A stretch of 54,418 nt of DNA from positions 1 to 54,418 of the forward strand of contig NZ_JABWDV010000173.1 in NCBI RefSeq assembly GCF_013362995.1. Direction: 5' to 3'. Below the pieces are notes generated by a model. It did not search any database and was not told the origin of the DNA. It was given only the letters and a program-made list of their open reading frames with translations. A program made the position numbers and the translations under genes. Source of the DNA: Streptomyces sp. TRM64462 (lineage in GTDB: Bacteria; Actinomycetota; Actinomycetes; Streptomycetales; Streptomycetaceae). The stretch's first letter is position 1; each line of letters opens with the position of its first letter. This document shows positions 1 through 11,236 of this stretch, one piece after another.

Positions 1-110
1 GCCCCGCGGGGTGACGACCCGGCCCCCCCGGCCGGTCAGGCCAGGCATCCCGGCCCCTTCACCACCGGGCCCAGGTGAACCAGGCCGCCGGGGTGGACGT
101 GGAGGTGGGT

Positions 111-150
111 GGTGGGCTCCTCCGCCTGCACCCGGGAGGAGGAGCCCACC
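111..150. terminator. Hairpin in the left intergenic region, possible terminator
   Basis: Two 13-base arms (111-123 and 138-150) are perfectly complementary around a 14-base loop. There is no T tract, which is common for Streptomyces terminators. It may end transcription from a gene off the left edge, or it may lie in the acs leader. Nothing else in bases 1-320 could be assigned: no open frame there looks coding apart from the entry into acs. Confidence 0.4.
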
Positions 151-320
151 GGACCACCGCACCGTCCCCGCCCATGGCCGCGCACGCGTTCCCGCGCGTG
201 CGGATTCATCCACCAGCCTGAGAGGTCTAAACCAATGCCCGGGAAACCCTTGTCACCGGGGCATCCGGCTGGTGAGCTATGAGCCGGGACACATCGGACG
301 CCCTGGGAATGGGAGATGTC

Positions 321-2288
<1,968 letters not shown>

Positions 2289-2339
2289 CCCACCAGACCC
2301 ACCAGCAGGGCCCACCAGCAGGGCCCGACGGCACCCTGA

Positions 2340-2374
2340 GGACACCCGGCGACAGCGCGCCGGGTGTCCTTTTT
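2340..2374 (+). terminator. Rho-independent terminator after acs
   Basis: Perfect 11-bp stem (2340-2350 with 2359-2369), an 8-base loop and a run of five T. Just before it a 13-bp unit, CACCAGCAGGGCC, occurs twice in tandem, covering about 2300-2325. Confidence 0.9.
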
Positions 2375-2544
2375 ATGCATAAGGTGAACTTGGCCGCATT
2401 TGTCCTTGCGCCCTCCCGGTAGGGTATGGGGCGCATCAACAAAGCGATAAAAATCCAAGGGGCGCCGGGAAGTCTGGTCGGCACGTACTTCGTCATGTCC
2501 GTGCATCGGCATGTCCGCCGAGACCGACCGGAGGTCCCTTCATC

Positions 2545-3972
2545 GTGGCTGCGCCCAAGACGCCCAACACCACCGAGCGCAAGTTCCTCGGCCGGCTGTC
2601 CCTCCCCGAGCGGACCTTCGTCGCCGACGCGCTGCGCGCGGAGACCGTCGGTGGTGTCCTCCTGCTCGTCGCCGCCATCGCGGCACTCGTCTGGGCGAAC
2701 ACACCGCTGCGTGAGAGCTACGAATCCGTACGCGACTTCCACATAGGCCCGGCGGCGCTCGGCCTCGACCTGTCGATCCAGCACTGGGCCGCCGACGGCC
2801 TCCTCGCGATCTTCTTCTTCGTCGCCGGTATCGAGCTCAAGCGTGAACTGGTCGCGGGCGAGCTCCGCGACCCCAAGGCCGCCGCGCTCCCGGTCATCGC
2901 CGCGCTGTGCGGCATGGTCGCCCCCGCACTGGTCTACGTCATCGTCGCCACCAGCGGCGGCGGCTCGCTGGCCGGCTGGGCGGTGCCCACGGCCACCGAC
3001 ATCGCGTTCGCGCTCGCCGTGCTCGCCGTCATCGGCACCTCGCTGCCGTCGGCGCTCCGCGCGTTCCTGCTCACGCTCGCCGTCGTCGACGACCTCTTCG
3101 CCATCCTGATCATCGCGGTCTTCTTCACCAGCGACCTCAACTTCTACGCACTCGGCGGCGCCGTCGCCGGCCTGGTCGTCTTCTGGCTCCTGCTGCGCGC
3201 GGAGGTCCGCGGCTGGTACATCTACGTGCCGCTCGGCCTGGCCATCTGGGGCCTGATGTACAACAGCGGCGTCCACGCCACGATCGCCGGCGTCGCCATG
3301 GGCCTGATGCTGCGCTGCACCCGCCGCGAGGGCGAGAAGCACTCCCTGGGCGAGCACATCGAGCACCAGGTGCGCCCGCTGTCGGCCGGCTTCGCCGTAC
3401 CGATGTTCGCGCTGTTCTCGGCGGGTGTCTCCGTCTCCGGCGGCGCGCTGGCAGACGTCTTCACGCGGCCCGAGACGCTCGGCGTCGTCCTCGGCCTGGT
3501 GGTCGGCAAGGCGTTCGGCATCTTCGGCGGCACCTGGCTGACCGCCCGCTTCACGCGGGCGCAGCTCAACCCGGACCTGGCCTGGGCCGACCTCTTCGCC
3601 GTCGCCACCCTCGCCGGCATCGGGTTCACCGTGTCGCTGCTCATCGGCGAGCTGGCGTTCGAGGGCGACGCGGCGCTGACGGACGAGGTGAAGGCCGCCG
3701 TCCTGATGGGCTCGCTGATCGCCGCGCTGCTCGCCACGGTCCTGCTGAAGCTCCGCGTACGGAAGTACCAGGCCCTCGTCGAGGTCGAGGAGCGGGACGA
3801 GGACATGAGCGGCGTCCCGGACGTGTACGAGGTGGACGACCCGGAGCACCACCGCCGGCTCGCCGAGATCTACGAGCGGAAGGCCGCCGAGCACCGGCGG
3901 CAGGCCGAAGAGAACCGGCGCCAGGCCGAAGACGCGGGGGCGGCGCGCAGGGAGGGCGACGGTCCGGCATGA
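2545..3972 (+). CDS. nhaA: Na+/H+ antiporter NhaA
   Basis: Inner-membrane sodium/proton antiporter used for pH and sodium homeostasis. The 475-residue protein has about 12 hydrophobic segments. The ion-site aspartate pair VVDD is at residues 182-183 and the unwound-helix TATD motif is near 149-152, both as in E. coli NhaA (about 388 residues). The extra length is a charged tail of roughly 60 residues rich in E/R/Q, likely a short coiled coil, seen in many actinobacterial homologues. The start is GTG at 2545 with GGAGGT nine bases upstream. The holin-like gene follows after 37 bases on the same strand. Confidence 0.95.
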   Translation: MAAPKTPNTTERKFLGRLSLPERTFVADALRAETVGGVLLLVAAIAALVWANTPLRESYESVRDFHIGPAALGLDLSIQHWAADGLLAIFFFVAGIELKRELVAGELRDPKAAALPVIAALCGMVAPALVYVIVATSGGGSLAGWAVPTATDIAFALAVLAVIGTSLPSALRAFLLTLAVVDDLFAILIIAVFFTSDLNFYALGGAVAGLVVFWLLLRAEVRGWYIYVPLGLAIWGLMYNSGVHATIAGVAMGLMLRCTRREGEKHSLGEHIEHQVRPLSAGFAVPMFALFSAGVSVSGGALADVFTRPETLGVVLGLVVGKAFGIFGGTWLTARFTRAQLNPDLAWADLFAVATLAGIGFTVSLLIGELAFEGDAALTDEVKAAVLMGSLIAALLATVLLKLRVRKYQALVEVEERDEDMSGVPDVYEVDDPEHHRRLAEIYERKAAEHRRQAEENRRQAEDAGAARREGDGPA

Positions 3973-4009
3973 TCTGAGGTCGGACCGTAGAGGAGAGAGG
4001 GAGCTGGAG

Positions 4010-4549
4010 ATGAGCGACCCCGCCGACAAGAGCGCGAGGCACGCCGCCGCGGCGTTCACCGAGACCGATCCACGAGTGACGGCCGGACTGAACGGCGCCG
4101 AGCGCAGCCTCGGTCAGCTGGTCGCCTCCGCGACCGCCGAGATGTCCGCCCTGGTGCACGATGAGATCGCACTCGCGAAGGCGCAGCTACGGCAGGACGT
4201 CAAGCGTGGAGTGGCCGGCAGCGTCGGTCTCCTGGCGGCGGCCGTGGTACTGATCTTCTCGCTGCCGATGCTGAGCTTCGCGCTCGCGTACGGATTCCAG
4301 GCCTGGACGGGCCTGCACCTCTCCGTGTGCTTCGTGCTGTCCTTCGCGGTGAACCTCGTCGTCGCCATCCTGCTCGCCGGGATCGGAGTGGCCTTCATGA
4401 AGAAGGCCAAGCAGGGCAAGGGCCCGCAGAAGACGGCCGCTTCGGTCAAGGAGACGGCGGCGGTGCTCCAGAACGCCAAGCCGCACCCGCGCCCCGACGG
4501 GCGTCCGGCCTTGGAGAAGGCCGAGCCTGTGGCACGCTCGTCCGTATGA
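4010..4549 (+). CDS. Phage holin family protein (Actinobacterial Holin-X type)
   Basis: The 179-residue protein has an amphipathic N-terminal half containing a conserved-looking ALVHDEIALAKAQL segment, then two hydrophobic hairpin segments at about 71-100 and 105-128, and a Lys/Pro-rich tail. This is the layout of the Holin-X family, which despite the name is chromosomal and of unproven function. The ATG at 4010 follows a purine-rich GGGAGCTGGAG. Its stop overlaps the next start as ATGA, so it is probably translated together with the downstream hydrolase. Confidence 0.85.
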   Translation: MSDPADKSARHAAAAFTETDPRVTAGLNGAERSLGQLVASATAEMSALVHDEIALAKAQLRQDVKRGVAGSVGLLAAAVVLIFSLPMLSFALAYGFQAWTGLHLSVCFVLSFAVNLVVAILLAGIGVAFMKKAKQGKGPQKTAASVKETAAVLQNAKPHPRPDGRPALEKAEPVARSSV

Positions 4550-5493
4550 CCGTCCCTGAGAGCAACAGCGGCAGTACCGGCGCCCCCGGCCATCCCGTAC
4601 GGATCGAGGGCCCCTGGACCCACCGTGACGTGGCCGCCAACGGGGCGCGCTTCCACATCGCCGAGCTGGGCGACGGCCCGCTCGTGCTGCTGCTGCACGG
4701 CTTCCCGCAGTTCTGGTGGACGTGGCGGCACCAGCTGACCGCGCTCGCCGACGCCGGGTTCCGGGCCGTGGCCATGGACCTGCGGGGCGTGGGCGGCAGC
4801 GACCGTACGCCGCGCGGCTACGACCCGGCGAACCTGGCGCTCGACATCACCGGCGTCGTACGGTCCCTCGGCGAGCCGGACGCGGCGCTGGTCGGCCATG
4901 ACCTCGGCGGGTACCTGGCGTGGACGGCCGCGGTGATGCGGCCCAAGCTGGTGCGGCGGCTCGCGGTGTCGTCGATGCCGCACCCGCGGCGCTGGCGCTC
5001 GGCGATGCTCTCCGATTTCGCCCAGTCACGCGCCGGGTCGTACGTATGGGGCTTCCAGCGCCCGTGGCTGCCCGAGCGGCGGCTGGTCGCGGACGACGCG
5101 GCGCTGGTCGGGGAGCTGATCCGGGACTGGTCGGGGGCGTACGCACCGGACGACGAGACGGTCGGCGTGTACCGGCGGGCGATGACGATTCCGTCGACGG
5201 CGCACTGCTCGATCGAGCCGTACCGGTGGATGGTCCGTTCGATGGCCCGCCCGGACGGCATCCAGTTCAACCGGCGCATGAAGCGCCCGGTGCGCGTGCC
5301 GACGCTGCATCTGCACGGCTCCCAGGACCCGGTGATGCGGACCCGCAGCGCGGCCGGCTCGGGCGAGTACGTCGAGGCGCCGTACCGCTGGCGGCTGTTC
5401 GACGGCCTCGGCCACTTCCCGCACGAGGAGGACCCGCTGGCGTTCTCGACGGAGCTGGTCAACTGGCTCAAGGACCCGGAGCCCGACCGCTGA
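4546..5493 (+). CDS. Alpha/beta hydrolase, epoxide-hydrolase-like
   Basis: Cytoplasmic alpha/beta-hydrolase of 315 residues. The oxyanion HGFPQ motif is at 51-55, the nucleophile is an aspartate (GHDLGG, D119), the acid is D261 and the catalytic histidine is H290 in GLGHFPHEE. An Asp nucleophile with a tryptophan-rich HGFPQFWW region points to an epoxide hydrolase or haloalkane-dehalogenase relative; the substrate is unknown. The start was set at ATG 4546, which overlaps the stop of the holin-like gene (ATGA). An upstream in-frame extension into that gene is not credible. Confidence 0.88.
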   Translation: MTVPESNSGSTGAPGHPVRIEGPWTHRDVAANGARFHIAELGDGPLVLLLHGFPQFWWTWRHQLTALADAGFRAVAMDLRGVGGSDRTPRGYDPANLALDITGVVRSLGEPDAALVGHDLGGYLAWTAAVMRPKLVRRLAVSSMPHPRRWRSAMLSDFAQSRAGSYVWGFQRPWLPERRLVADDAALVGELIRDWSGAYAPDDETVGVYRRAMTIPSTAHCSIEPYRWMVRSMARPDGIQFNRRMKRPVRVPTLHLHGSQDPVMRTRSAAGSGEYVEAPYRWRLFDGLGHFPHEEDPLAFSTELVNWLKDPEPDR

Positions 5494-5649
5494 ACGGCCG
5501 GCTGACGGCCCGGCTGACGGCCCGTCTGGCGGAAGGCACGGAAACCCGCAGGAACGGTTGTCCTACGAACAGCCAAATGCCCGGCGCATAGGCCAATTGG
5601 CCGTCCCCCGGGCGGTTACCGACCATGGGGCCCGGGCACACGTCGGGGT

Positions 5650-5829
5650 ATGGGCTGGACGCACGACCATGTTGACGCCGCACGTAACCGCCGCTCCGCC
5701 GGCGCCGCGCCGACTCCGGAGAGGAGCGGCCCCCCGAGCCAGGAGCTGGACGCCCGCCTCGGCATCCCGCGCATCCTGCGCCGCAGGGCCCGCTGGGTGT
5801 CCGCGCGGCTGCGGCACCAACGCAGCTGA
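5650..5829 (+). CDS. Possible small basic protein (59 aa)
   Basis: A short frame starting MGWTHDHVDA and ending in an arginine-rich RILRRRARWV...RHQRS tail. About nine of ten codons end in G or C, the pattern of real genes here and unlike random intergenic sequence. No clear ribosome site is seen (GTCGGGGT precedes the ATG). It lies alone between the hydrolase and marP. The rest of the 5494-5984 gap holds a perfect GGCCAATTGGCC palindrome (5591-5602) and low-complexity CCGAACGGGCCGA-type repeats (5875-5927). Confidence 0.35.
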   Translation: MGWTHDHVDAARNRRSAGAAPTPERSGPPSQELDARLGIPRILRRRARWVSARLRHQRS

Positions 5830-5984
5830 GCCCGGAGCACCGGCACCGGGCACCGTACGGGCTGAAAGCCGACGAGCCGAACGGGCCGAAGGCCGACGGC
5901 CGACGGCCGACAAGCCGAACGGGCCGACACGCCGACGGGTCGGCCTGACGGAGCGCCAGGCCACCGCCCGCACCACCACCATCC

Positions 5985-7187
5985 TCAGAGCGCGCAGCCC
6001 TGGCTGTCGACCTGCTGGTTGGCGCTCAGGCCGAGCGTGATGTCCTCGCGGATCTCGTCGACCGTCAGCGCGTAACCGGTGTTCGCGTCGTCCAGGGACC
6101 GCGCGAAGATGACGCCGTACACCTTGCCGTCCTCCGTCAGCAGCGGGCCGCCGGAGTTGCCCTGGCGGACCGTCGCGAACAGCGAGTACACATCGCGCCT
6201 CACCTCGCCGCGGTGGTAGATGTCGGGGCCGTTGGCGTTGATACGGCCCCGGACGCGCGCCGAGCGCACGTCGTACGCGCCGTTCTCCGGGAAGCCCGCC
6301 ACGATCGCGCCGTCGCCGCTGCGGGCGTCGGACTCGGTGAACTGGAGCACCGGCGCCTTCAGGTCGGGCACGTCGAGTACGGCGATGTCGCGCTGCCAGT
6401 CGTACAGGACGACCGTCGCGTCGTACAGCTTGCCCTCTCCGCCTATCTGGACGGTCGGCTCGTCGACGCCGCCCACGACGTGCGCGTTCGTCATCACACG
6501 GCGCTCCCCGAACACGAAGCCCGTGCCCTCCAGCACCTTGCCGCAACTGCGCGCCGTCCCGACGACCTTCACGATCGACTGCTTCGCGCGCGCGGCGACG
6601 GGGCTGTTCGCGAGGGCCGGGTCGGGCGGGCGGACCTCCGTGATGGGCTCGTTGGCGAACGGGCTGAACACCTGCGGGAAGCCGTTCTTCGCCAGCACGG
6701 ACTGGAAGTCCGTGAAGAGGTTGGACGACTGCGCGGGCATCACCGCCTCCACCCCGAGGAGGACCTTGGAGTTGCGCACCTCCTTGCTGAACGGCACGGC
6801 CGTCCGCGCCAGGGCCGAGCCGATCAACCACGCCACCAGCAGCATCGCCACCACGTTCACCAGGGCGCCCCCGGTGGCGTCCAGGGCGCGCGCGGGCGAC
6901 CAGGTGATGTGGCGGCGCAGCTTGTTGCCCCAGTGGGTGGTGAGGGTCTGCCCGACCGACGCGAAGATCAGCACGACCGCGACGGCGACGATGGCGGCGG
7001 TCGTGGAGACCTCCGCGTCACCGGTGAGCGGCCCCCACACCAGCGGCAGCAGATAGACGGCGACGAGTCCGCCCCCGAGGAAGCCGATCACCGACAGGAT
7101 GCCGACCACGAACCCCTGGCGGTATCCGACGATCGCGAACCACACGGCGGCGACCAGCAGCAAGATGTCCAGCACGTTCACCGTCAT
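5985..7187 (-). CDS. marP: MarP family periplasmic-type serine protease
   Basis: Membrane-anchored serine protease of 400 residues. Residues 1-130 hold four hydrophobic segments of the CvpA/colicin V production type. After a linker comes a trypsin-like domain with the triad H236 (TNAHVVG), D267 (RDIAVL) and S345 (GNSGGPL), at nearly the same positions as in Mycobacterium tuberculosis MarP, which supports acid resistance there. Two cysteines (C215 and the C-terminal CAL) could form the family disulfide. It is the last gene of a minus-strand group with the Nudix gene and nth. Confidence 0.93.
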   Translation of the reverse strand: MTVNVLDILLLVAAVWFAIVGYRQGFVVGILSVIGFLGGGLVAVYLLPLVWGPLTGDAEVSTTAAIVAVAVVLIFASVGQTLTTHWGNKLRRHITWSPARALDATGGALVNVVAMLLVAWLIGSALARTAVPFSKEVRNSKVLLGVEAVMPAQSSNLFTDFQSVLAKNGFPQVFSPFANEPITEVRPPDPALANSPVAARAKQSIVKVVGTARSCGKVLEGTGFVFGERRVMTNAHVVGGVDEPTVQIGGEGKLYDATVVLYDWQRDIAVLDVPDLKAPVLQFTESDARSGDGAIVAGFPENGAYDVRSARVRGRINANGPDIYHRGEVRRDVYSLFATVRQGNSGGPLLTEDGKVYGVIFARSLDDANTGYALTVDEIREDITLGLSANQQVDSQGCAL

Positions 7188-7246
7188 TAGCCTCGCAGAT
7201 TCGTCTCCGGTCGCCCCGTGCGGCCGCGGCGCCAGCAGTCAGCCTG

Positions 7247-7996
7247 TCATGCACGCCAGTCGAGCGGGACCTGCTTCCCCTGGTCCCAGGGCACTTCCCA
7301 GCCCGCGTAGTGCAGGATCCGGTCGATCAGGCCGGCCGTGAACCCCCACACCAGCGCCGATTCGACCAGAAATGCCGGGCCTCGGTAACCGCTGGGGTGG
7401 ATGGCCGTCGAACGGTTGGCGGGGTCCGTGAGATCCGCCACGGGGACGGTGAAGACCCGCGCGGTCTCGGCCGGGTCGACGGCGCCGACCGGGGTGGGGT
7501 CGCGCCACCATCCGAGTACGGGCGTGACGACGAAGCCGCTCACCGGGATGTAGAGGCGGGGCAGCACACCGAACACCTGTACGCCGGCGGGGTCGAGGCC
7601 CGTCTCCTCCTCGGCCTCCCGCAGCGCGGCGCGCAGCGGGCCGAGCGTGGCCGGGTCGCCGTCCTCGGGGTCTATGGCCCCGCCGGGGAACGACGGCTGG
7701 CCGGCGTGCGAGCGGAGGCTCCCGGACCGCTCCATGAGCAGCAGTTCAGGGCCGCGCTCGCCCTCGCCGAAGAGGATCAGCACGGCCGCCTGGCGGCCGC
7801 CTGTCTCGGGCGGCAGGAAGCGGCTGAGCTGCTCGGGCGCGATCGTCCGTGCCGACCGCACCACGGGCTCCAGCCATACGGGCAGCCCGTCGTCGCTCAC
7901 GACCACCGGCGGGCCGCCGTCTCCGGGCCCGCGGTGCTCGTGCTCGGTGTCGGCGGAGCCCAAGGTCTCATGTCTCGCGCGCGTCATAGGCAGCAC
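7247..7996 (-). CDS. Nudix hydrolase, CoA pyrophosphatase-like
   Basis: A 249-residue protein with a Nudix box (GGAID...REAEEETG) preceded by the LRSHAGQPSFPGG signature of the CoA diphosphatase (NudL/UPF0035) subfamily. It probably cleaves CoA or acyl-CoA derivatives. The first methionine is at 7996; a second one four codons in (MTRARHE) is an equally possible start. It lies 59 bases upstream of marP on the same strand and downstream of nth. Confidence 0.85.
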   Translation of the reverse strand: MLPMTRARHETLGSADTEHEHRGPGDGGPPVVVSDDGLPVWLEPVVRSARTIAPEQLSRFLPPETGGRQAAVLILFGEGERGPELLLMERSGSLRSHAGQPSFPGGAIDPEDGDPATLGPLRAALREAEEETGLDPAGVQVFGVLPRLYIPVSGFVVTPVLGWWRDPTPVGAVDPAETARVFTVPVADLTDPANRSTAIHPSGYRGPAFLVESALVWGFTAGLIDRILHYAGWEVPWDQGKQVPLDWRA

Positions 7997-8064
7997 CCCC
8001 GGCTCTCACAACGTCTTCCGGCCACTGGTTCGTTCCATCGCCCGCCGGACGGCCGGCCGTCACC

Positions 8065-8116
8065 GCTCGGACCGCCACCCGCCCGGACAGTCACGCGCTC
8101 GGACCGCCACCCGCCC
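8065..8116. repeat. 20-bp direct repeat, period 32
   Basis: GCTCGGACCGCCACCCGCCC occurs at 8065-8084 and again at 8097-8116, just downstream of the nth stop codon. It is followed by a short AGGCCGTCRCCC duplication that runs into the end of nth. No function is evident. Confidence 0.6.
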
Positions 8117-8122
8117 AGGCCG

Positions 8123-9196
8123 TCACCCGCCCAGGCCGTCGCCCGGCCCGTCGGCGGCCCCGACGGCGACCCCCGGGCCCGTACCCAGCGGGGGCGCGGG
8201 GCGGCCGGGGTAGTCGGGGGGCGGGGCGAGGCGCTGGCCGGGGTAGCCCCCCATCTCGTACTTGAGCAGCTTCTTCGCCTTCTCCGGGTCCGTCTCGCCC
8301 TCCCCGTACGCGGGGCAGAGGTGCGCGATCGGGCAGGCGCCGCAGGCGGGCTTGCGGGAGTGGCAGATACGGCGGCCGTGGAAGATCACGCGGTGCGACA
8401 GCATCGTCCACTCGGACTTGGGGAAGATCGCGCCGATCTCCTCCTCGACCTTCTCGGGGTCCTCCTGCTCGGTCCACTTCCAGCGCCGCACCAGGCGCCC
8501 GAAGTGGGTGTCGACCGTGATCCCCGGGACGCCGTAGGCGTTGCCGAGGACGACGTTCGCCGTCTTGCGGCCCACACCGGGGAGGGTGACCAGGTCGTCG
8601 AGCCGGCCCGGGACCTCGCCGTCGAAGCGGTCGCGCAGGGCGGTGGAGAGGCCGATCAGGGACTTGGCCTTGGCCCGGAAGAAGCCGGTCGGCCGGATGA
8701 TCTCCTCCAGCTCCTCGGGCACGGCGGCCGCCATGTCCTCGGGCGTCGGGTACTTCGCGAAGAGCGCCGGGGTGGTCTGGTTGACCCGCAGGTCGGTGGT
8801 CTGGGCGGACAGGACCGTCGCGACCAGCAGCTCGAAGGGATTGCGGAAGTCGAGCTCCGGATGGGCGTACGAGTAGACCTCGGCGAGCTCCCGGTTGATC
8901 CGCCGGGCCCGCCGTACCATCGCGAGCCGCGACTCCGGCTTCGCCGCGACCGCCTTGGACGGCTTGGAAGCCTTGGAGGCCTTGGAAGCCGCCGCAGCGG
9001 CCTTCGCAGCGGCCTTCGGCGCGGCCTTGGACGTGGCCGCCCCGGCCTTCGACCCTGCCGCCCGTTTTGTCTGCTTTGCTGCCTTCTTGGTGGTTTTCCT
9101 GGCCGTACCCGCCGGCTGTTCGCCCACAGCGGAATTCTGTTCCCCGGACACTCTCCCGGCCCCCTCGGCCTGCGCTCTCACCGGCGAATTGGACAC
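8123..9196 (-). CDS. nth: Endonuclease III (DNA glycosylase/AP lyase)
   Basis: Base-excision repair enzyme that removes oxidised pyrimidines and nicks the strand. The helix-hairpin-helix LPGVGRKTA contains catalytic K211, the essential aspartate is D229 (VDTHFGR), and the [4Fe-4S] loop has cysteines at 278, 285, 288 and 294 with the standard 6-2-5 spacing. The first 90 residues are unusual: a Lys/Ala/Ser-rich tail that resembles a histone H1 arm and would bind DNA non-specifically. The C-terminus carries about 35 extra Gly/Pro-rich residues. Start GTG at 9196. It is divergent from crp across 247 bases. Confidence 0.93.
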   Translation of the reverse strand: MSNSPVRAQAEGAGRVSGEQNSAVGEQPAGTARKTTKKAAKQTKRAAGSKAGAATSKAAPKAAAKAAAAASKASKASKPSKAVAAKPESRLAMVRRARRINRELAEVYSYAHPELDFRNPFELLVATVLSAQTTDLRVNQTTPALFAKYPTPEDMAAAVPEELEEIIRPTGFFRAKAKSLIGLSTALRDRFDGEVPGRLDDLVTLPGVGRKTANVVLGNAYGVPGITVDTHFGRLVRRWKWTEQEDPEKVEEEIGAIFPKSEWTMLSHRVIFHGRRICHSRKPACGACPIAHLCPAYGEGETDPEKAKKLLKYEMGGYPGQRLAPPPDYPGRPAPPLGTGPGVAVGAADGPGDGLGG

Positions 9197-9301
9197 CCGG
9201 CCAGCCTAAGCGCCGCCACCGACATCCGCCCTGGGCACGGGCGATGAGGACCCAATCGGGCCCCTGCCGTACGGACACGCGTACCCGTACGTCAAACTTG
9301 T

Positions 9302-9317
9302 TGTGATTGATCGCACG
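9302..9317. promoter_or_regulatory. Candidate Crp operator between nth and crp
   Basis: The sequence TGTGA-TTGATC-GCACG matches the Crp/FNR palindrome TGTGA-N6-TCACA with a perfect left half and CAC in the right half. It sits 127 bases before crp in the divergent nth/crp gap, so it could mediate autoregulation. This rests on motif similarity only. Confidence 0.4.
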
Positions 9318-9443
9318 ACGATTAACCTGCCGAAGCCGGTCCGCCGGGAGCCCGCCGCGCGCAGCGTCCCCCGGACGAGCAACGCACCGTCCGGCATCAT
9401 GGGGACCAAACGTCCCTGAGCAGGTCGACATAGGAGAGAACTC

Positions 9444-10118
9444 GTGGACGACGTTCTGCGGCGCGCCCCGCTCTTCGCGGCGCTCGATGACGAGCAGGCC
9501 GCGGAGCTCCGCGCCTCGATGAGTGAGGTGACGCTGGCCCGTGGCGACGCGCTCTTCCACGAGGGCGACCCGGGTGACCGCCTCTACGTGGTCACGGAAG
9601 GCAAGGTCAAGCTCCACCGCACCTCCCCCGACGGCCGCGAGAACATGCTCGCCGTCCTCGGCCCCGGTGAGCTCATCGGTGAGCTGTCCCTGTTCGACCC
9701 GGGTCCGCGTACGGCCACGGCGACCGCGCTGACCGAGGTCAAGCTGCTCGGCCTCGGCCACGGCGACCTCCAGCCCTGGCTGAACGCCCGCCCCGAGGTC
9801 GCGTCGGCGCTGCTGCGCGCCGTCGCCCGCCGCCTCCGCAAGACCAACGACCAGATGTCCGACCTGGTCTTCTCCGATGTCCCCGGCCGTGTCGCGCGGG
9901 CGCTCCTCGACCTGTCGCGCCGCTTCGGCGTGCAGTCGGAGGAGGGCATCCACGTGGTGCACGACCTGACCCAGGAGGAGCTGGCCCAGCTCGTCGGCGC
10001 GTCGCGCGAGACCGTCAACAAGGCGCTGGCCGACTTCGCGGGCCGCGGCTGGCTGCGCCTGGAGGCGCGCGCCGTGATCCTGCTGGACGTGGAGCGCCTC
10101 GCGAAGCGCTCCCGCTGA
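9444..10118 (+). CDS. crp: Crp/FNR family transcriptional regulator
   Basis: A 224-residue Crp. A cyclic-nucleotide-binding beta-roll fills about residues 10-115, including GELIGELSLFDPGPRTATA at the phosphate-binding cassette. A dimer helix follows, then a winged helix-turn-helix with recognition helix QEELAQLVGASRETVNKAL. Streptomyces Crp controls germination, morphological development and secondary metabolism. The start is GTG at 9444 with AGGAGAG six bases upstream. It is a single gene ended by a strong hairpin. Confidence 0.95.
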   Translation: MDDVLRRAPLFAALDDEQAAELRASMSEVTLARGDALFHEGDPGDRLYVVTEGKVKLHRTSPDGRENMLAVLGPGELIGELSLFDPGPRTATATALTEVKLLGLGHGDLQPWLNARPEVASALLRAVARRLRKTNDQMSDLVFSDVPGRVARALLDLSRRFGVQSEEGIHVVHDLTQEELAQLVGASRETVNKALADFAGRGWLRLEARAVILLDVERLAKRSR

Positions 10119-10143
10119 CCAGAGGCGCGAAGCGCGAGAAGCA

Positions 10144-10191
10144 CGACGAGGGGGCCGCCCCGCAGCAACCTGCGGGACGGCCCCCTCGTCG
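10144..10191. terminator. Bidirectional terminator between crp and the SPFH gene
   Basis: A 21-bp stem with one mismatch (10144-10164 with 10171-10191) and a 6-base loop, between two convergent genes. Right of it, short CCTCAGCACCTCAGTACCTC-type repeats fill 10195-10232. Confidence 0.85.
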
Positions 10192-10249
10192 CGACCTCAG
10201 CACCTCAGTACCTCCGTACCTCAGCACCTCAGCGCGTCACGTCGGTACG

Positions 10250-11134
10250 TCAGTCCTTCTTGCCGTCCACGATCACCGGCGTCCCGCTCCCGGCGCCGCA
10301 CGGCACGGCGTACACCGGGTTCTTCGCGGCGGCCTCCTTGTAGGCCTCGATGCACTGGTTGAGCAGGACCTTGTCGCTCAGCGAGTCGTTGAGGATCTTG
10401 TTGGCCTTGGCGATGCCCTCGGCCTCGATCCGCCGGCGCTCCGCCTCCGCCGTGGCCGTGCGGGCGGCCTCCTGCGCGCGCTCGGTGGCCTGCTGCTGCT
10501 GGATCTTGCGGTCGATCTGGTCCTGGAGCTGGTCCGACGGCTTCACGTTCCGCAGGTTCACGGTCGTCACGTCGATACCGCGCGGGGCCAGGCGCTCCTT
10601 GACCAGCTCGGCGATCTCGGCGTTGATCTTCTCGCGGGCCGAGGAGTAGCCCTCCTCGCTGGTGTGGCGCGCGAAGACGTTACGGACGATCTCCCGGCTG
10701 TCCGGGAACACGAGACGCTGCTGGATGGCGGCCTCGTTGCCGGCGAGCCGGTACAGCTCCACGGCCTTGGACGGGGCGACCGCCCACTTGACCGTGACCT
10801 CGACGTACATGACACCGCCCTGCGAGGAGCGGACCTCGACCACGTCCTTGTCGGACAGGTTCAGGTCCACCGGGCGCGTCGAGAACGTGGTCACCGTCGT
10901 GAACGGCGACACGACGTTGACGCCGGGCGACATCGGCGTCCCCACCTTGCCGAACGTCACGGGCACCCCGACCTCGTACGCGCTGACGATGTGCAGACAG
11001 CTCGCGAGCCCCGCGAACAGACCCGCGATCAGCGCGCCGACCGCGCCGAGCCGGAAGGCGGTGCGGCCGTCGGAGCGCCCGACGAAGTACAGCACCACCG
11101 CGGCGATGAGCAGCAGGATGGACAGGACAAACAC
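10250..11134 (-). CDS. SPFH/Band 7 (prohibitin-like) membrane protein
   Basis: A 294-residue protein with two N-terminal hydrophobic segments (about 3-19 and 28-50), a Band 7 domain (about 52-215) and a coiled-coil rich in A/E/Q/R (about 200-250). It is likely a membrane scaffold that oligomerises. GTG start at 11134 with a G-rich ribosome site (GGGGGGATCTTC). The short gap to the MBL gene has direct copies of TTTACCCTCCC-like sequence near 11166-11181. Partner and role are unknown. Confidence 0.85.
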   Translation of the reverse strand: MFVLSILLLIAAVVLYFVGRSDGRTAFRLGAVGALIAGLFAGLASCLHIVSAYEVGVPVTFGKVGTPMSPGVNVVSPFTTVTTFSTRPVDLNLSDKDVVEVRSSQGGVMYVEVTVKWAVAPSKAVELYRLAGNEAAIQQRLVFPDSREIVRNVFARHTSEEGYSSAREKINAEIAELVKERLAPRGIDVTTVNLRNVKPSDQLQDQIDRKIQQQQATERAQEAARTATAEAERRRIEAEGIAKANKILNDSLSDKVLLNQCIEAYKEAAAKNPVYAVPCGAGSGTPVIVDGKKD

Positions 11135-11236
11135 GAAGATCCCCCCGTTGGAGCGACAGCAGATGTAAAGGGAGGGTAAAGCATGGCGTGTCGCCTGGAA
11201 CCTGCCGCGTTGTCGCGGATCCGTACCGACTTCGCT

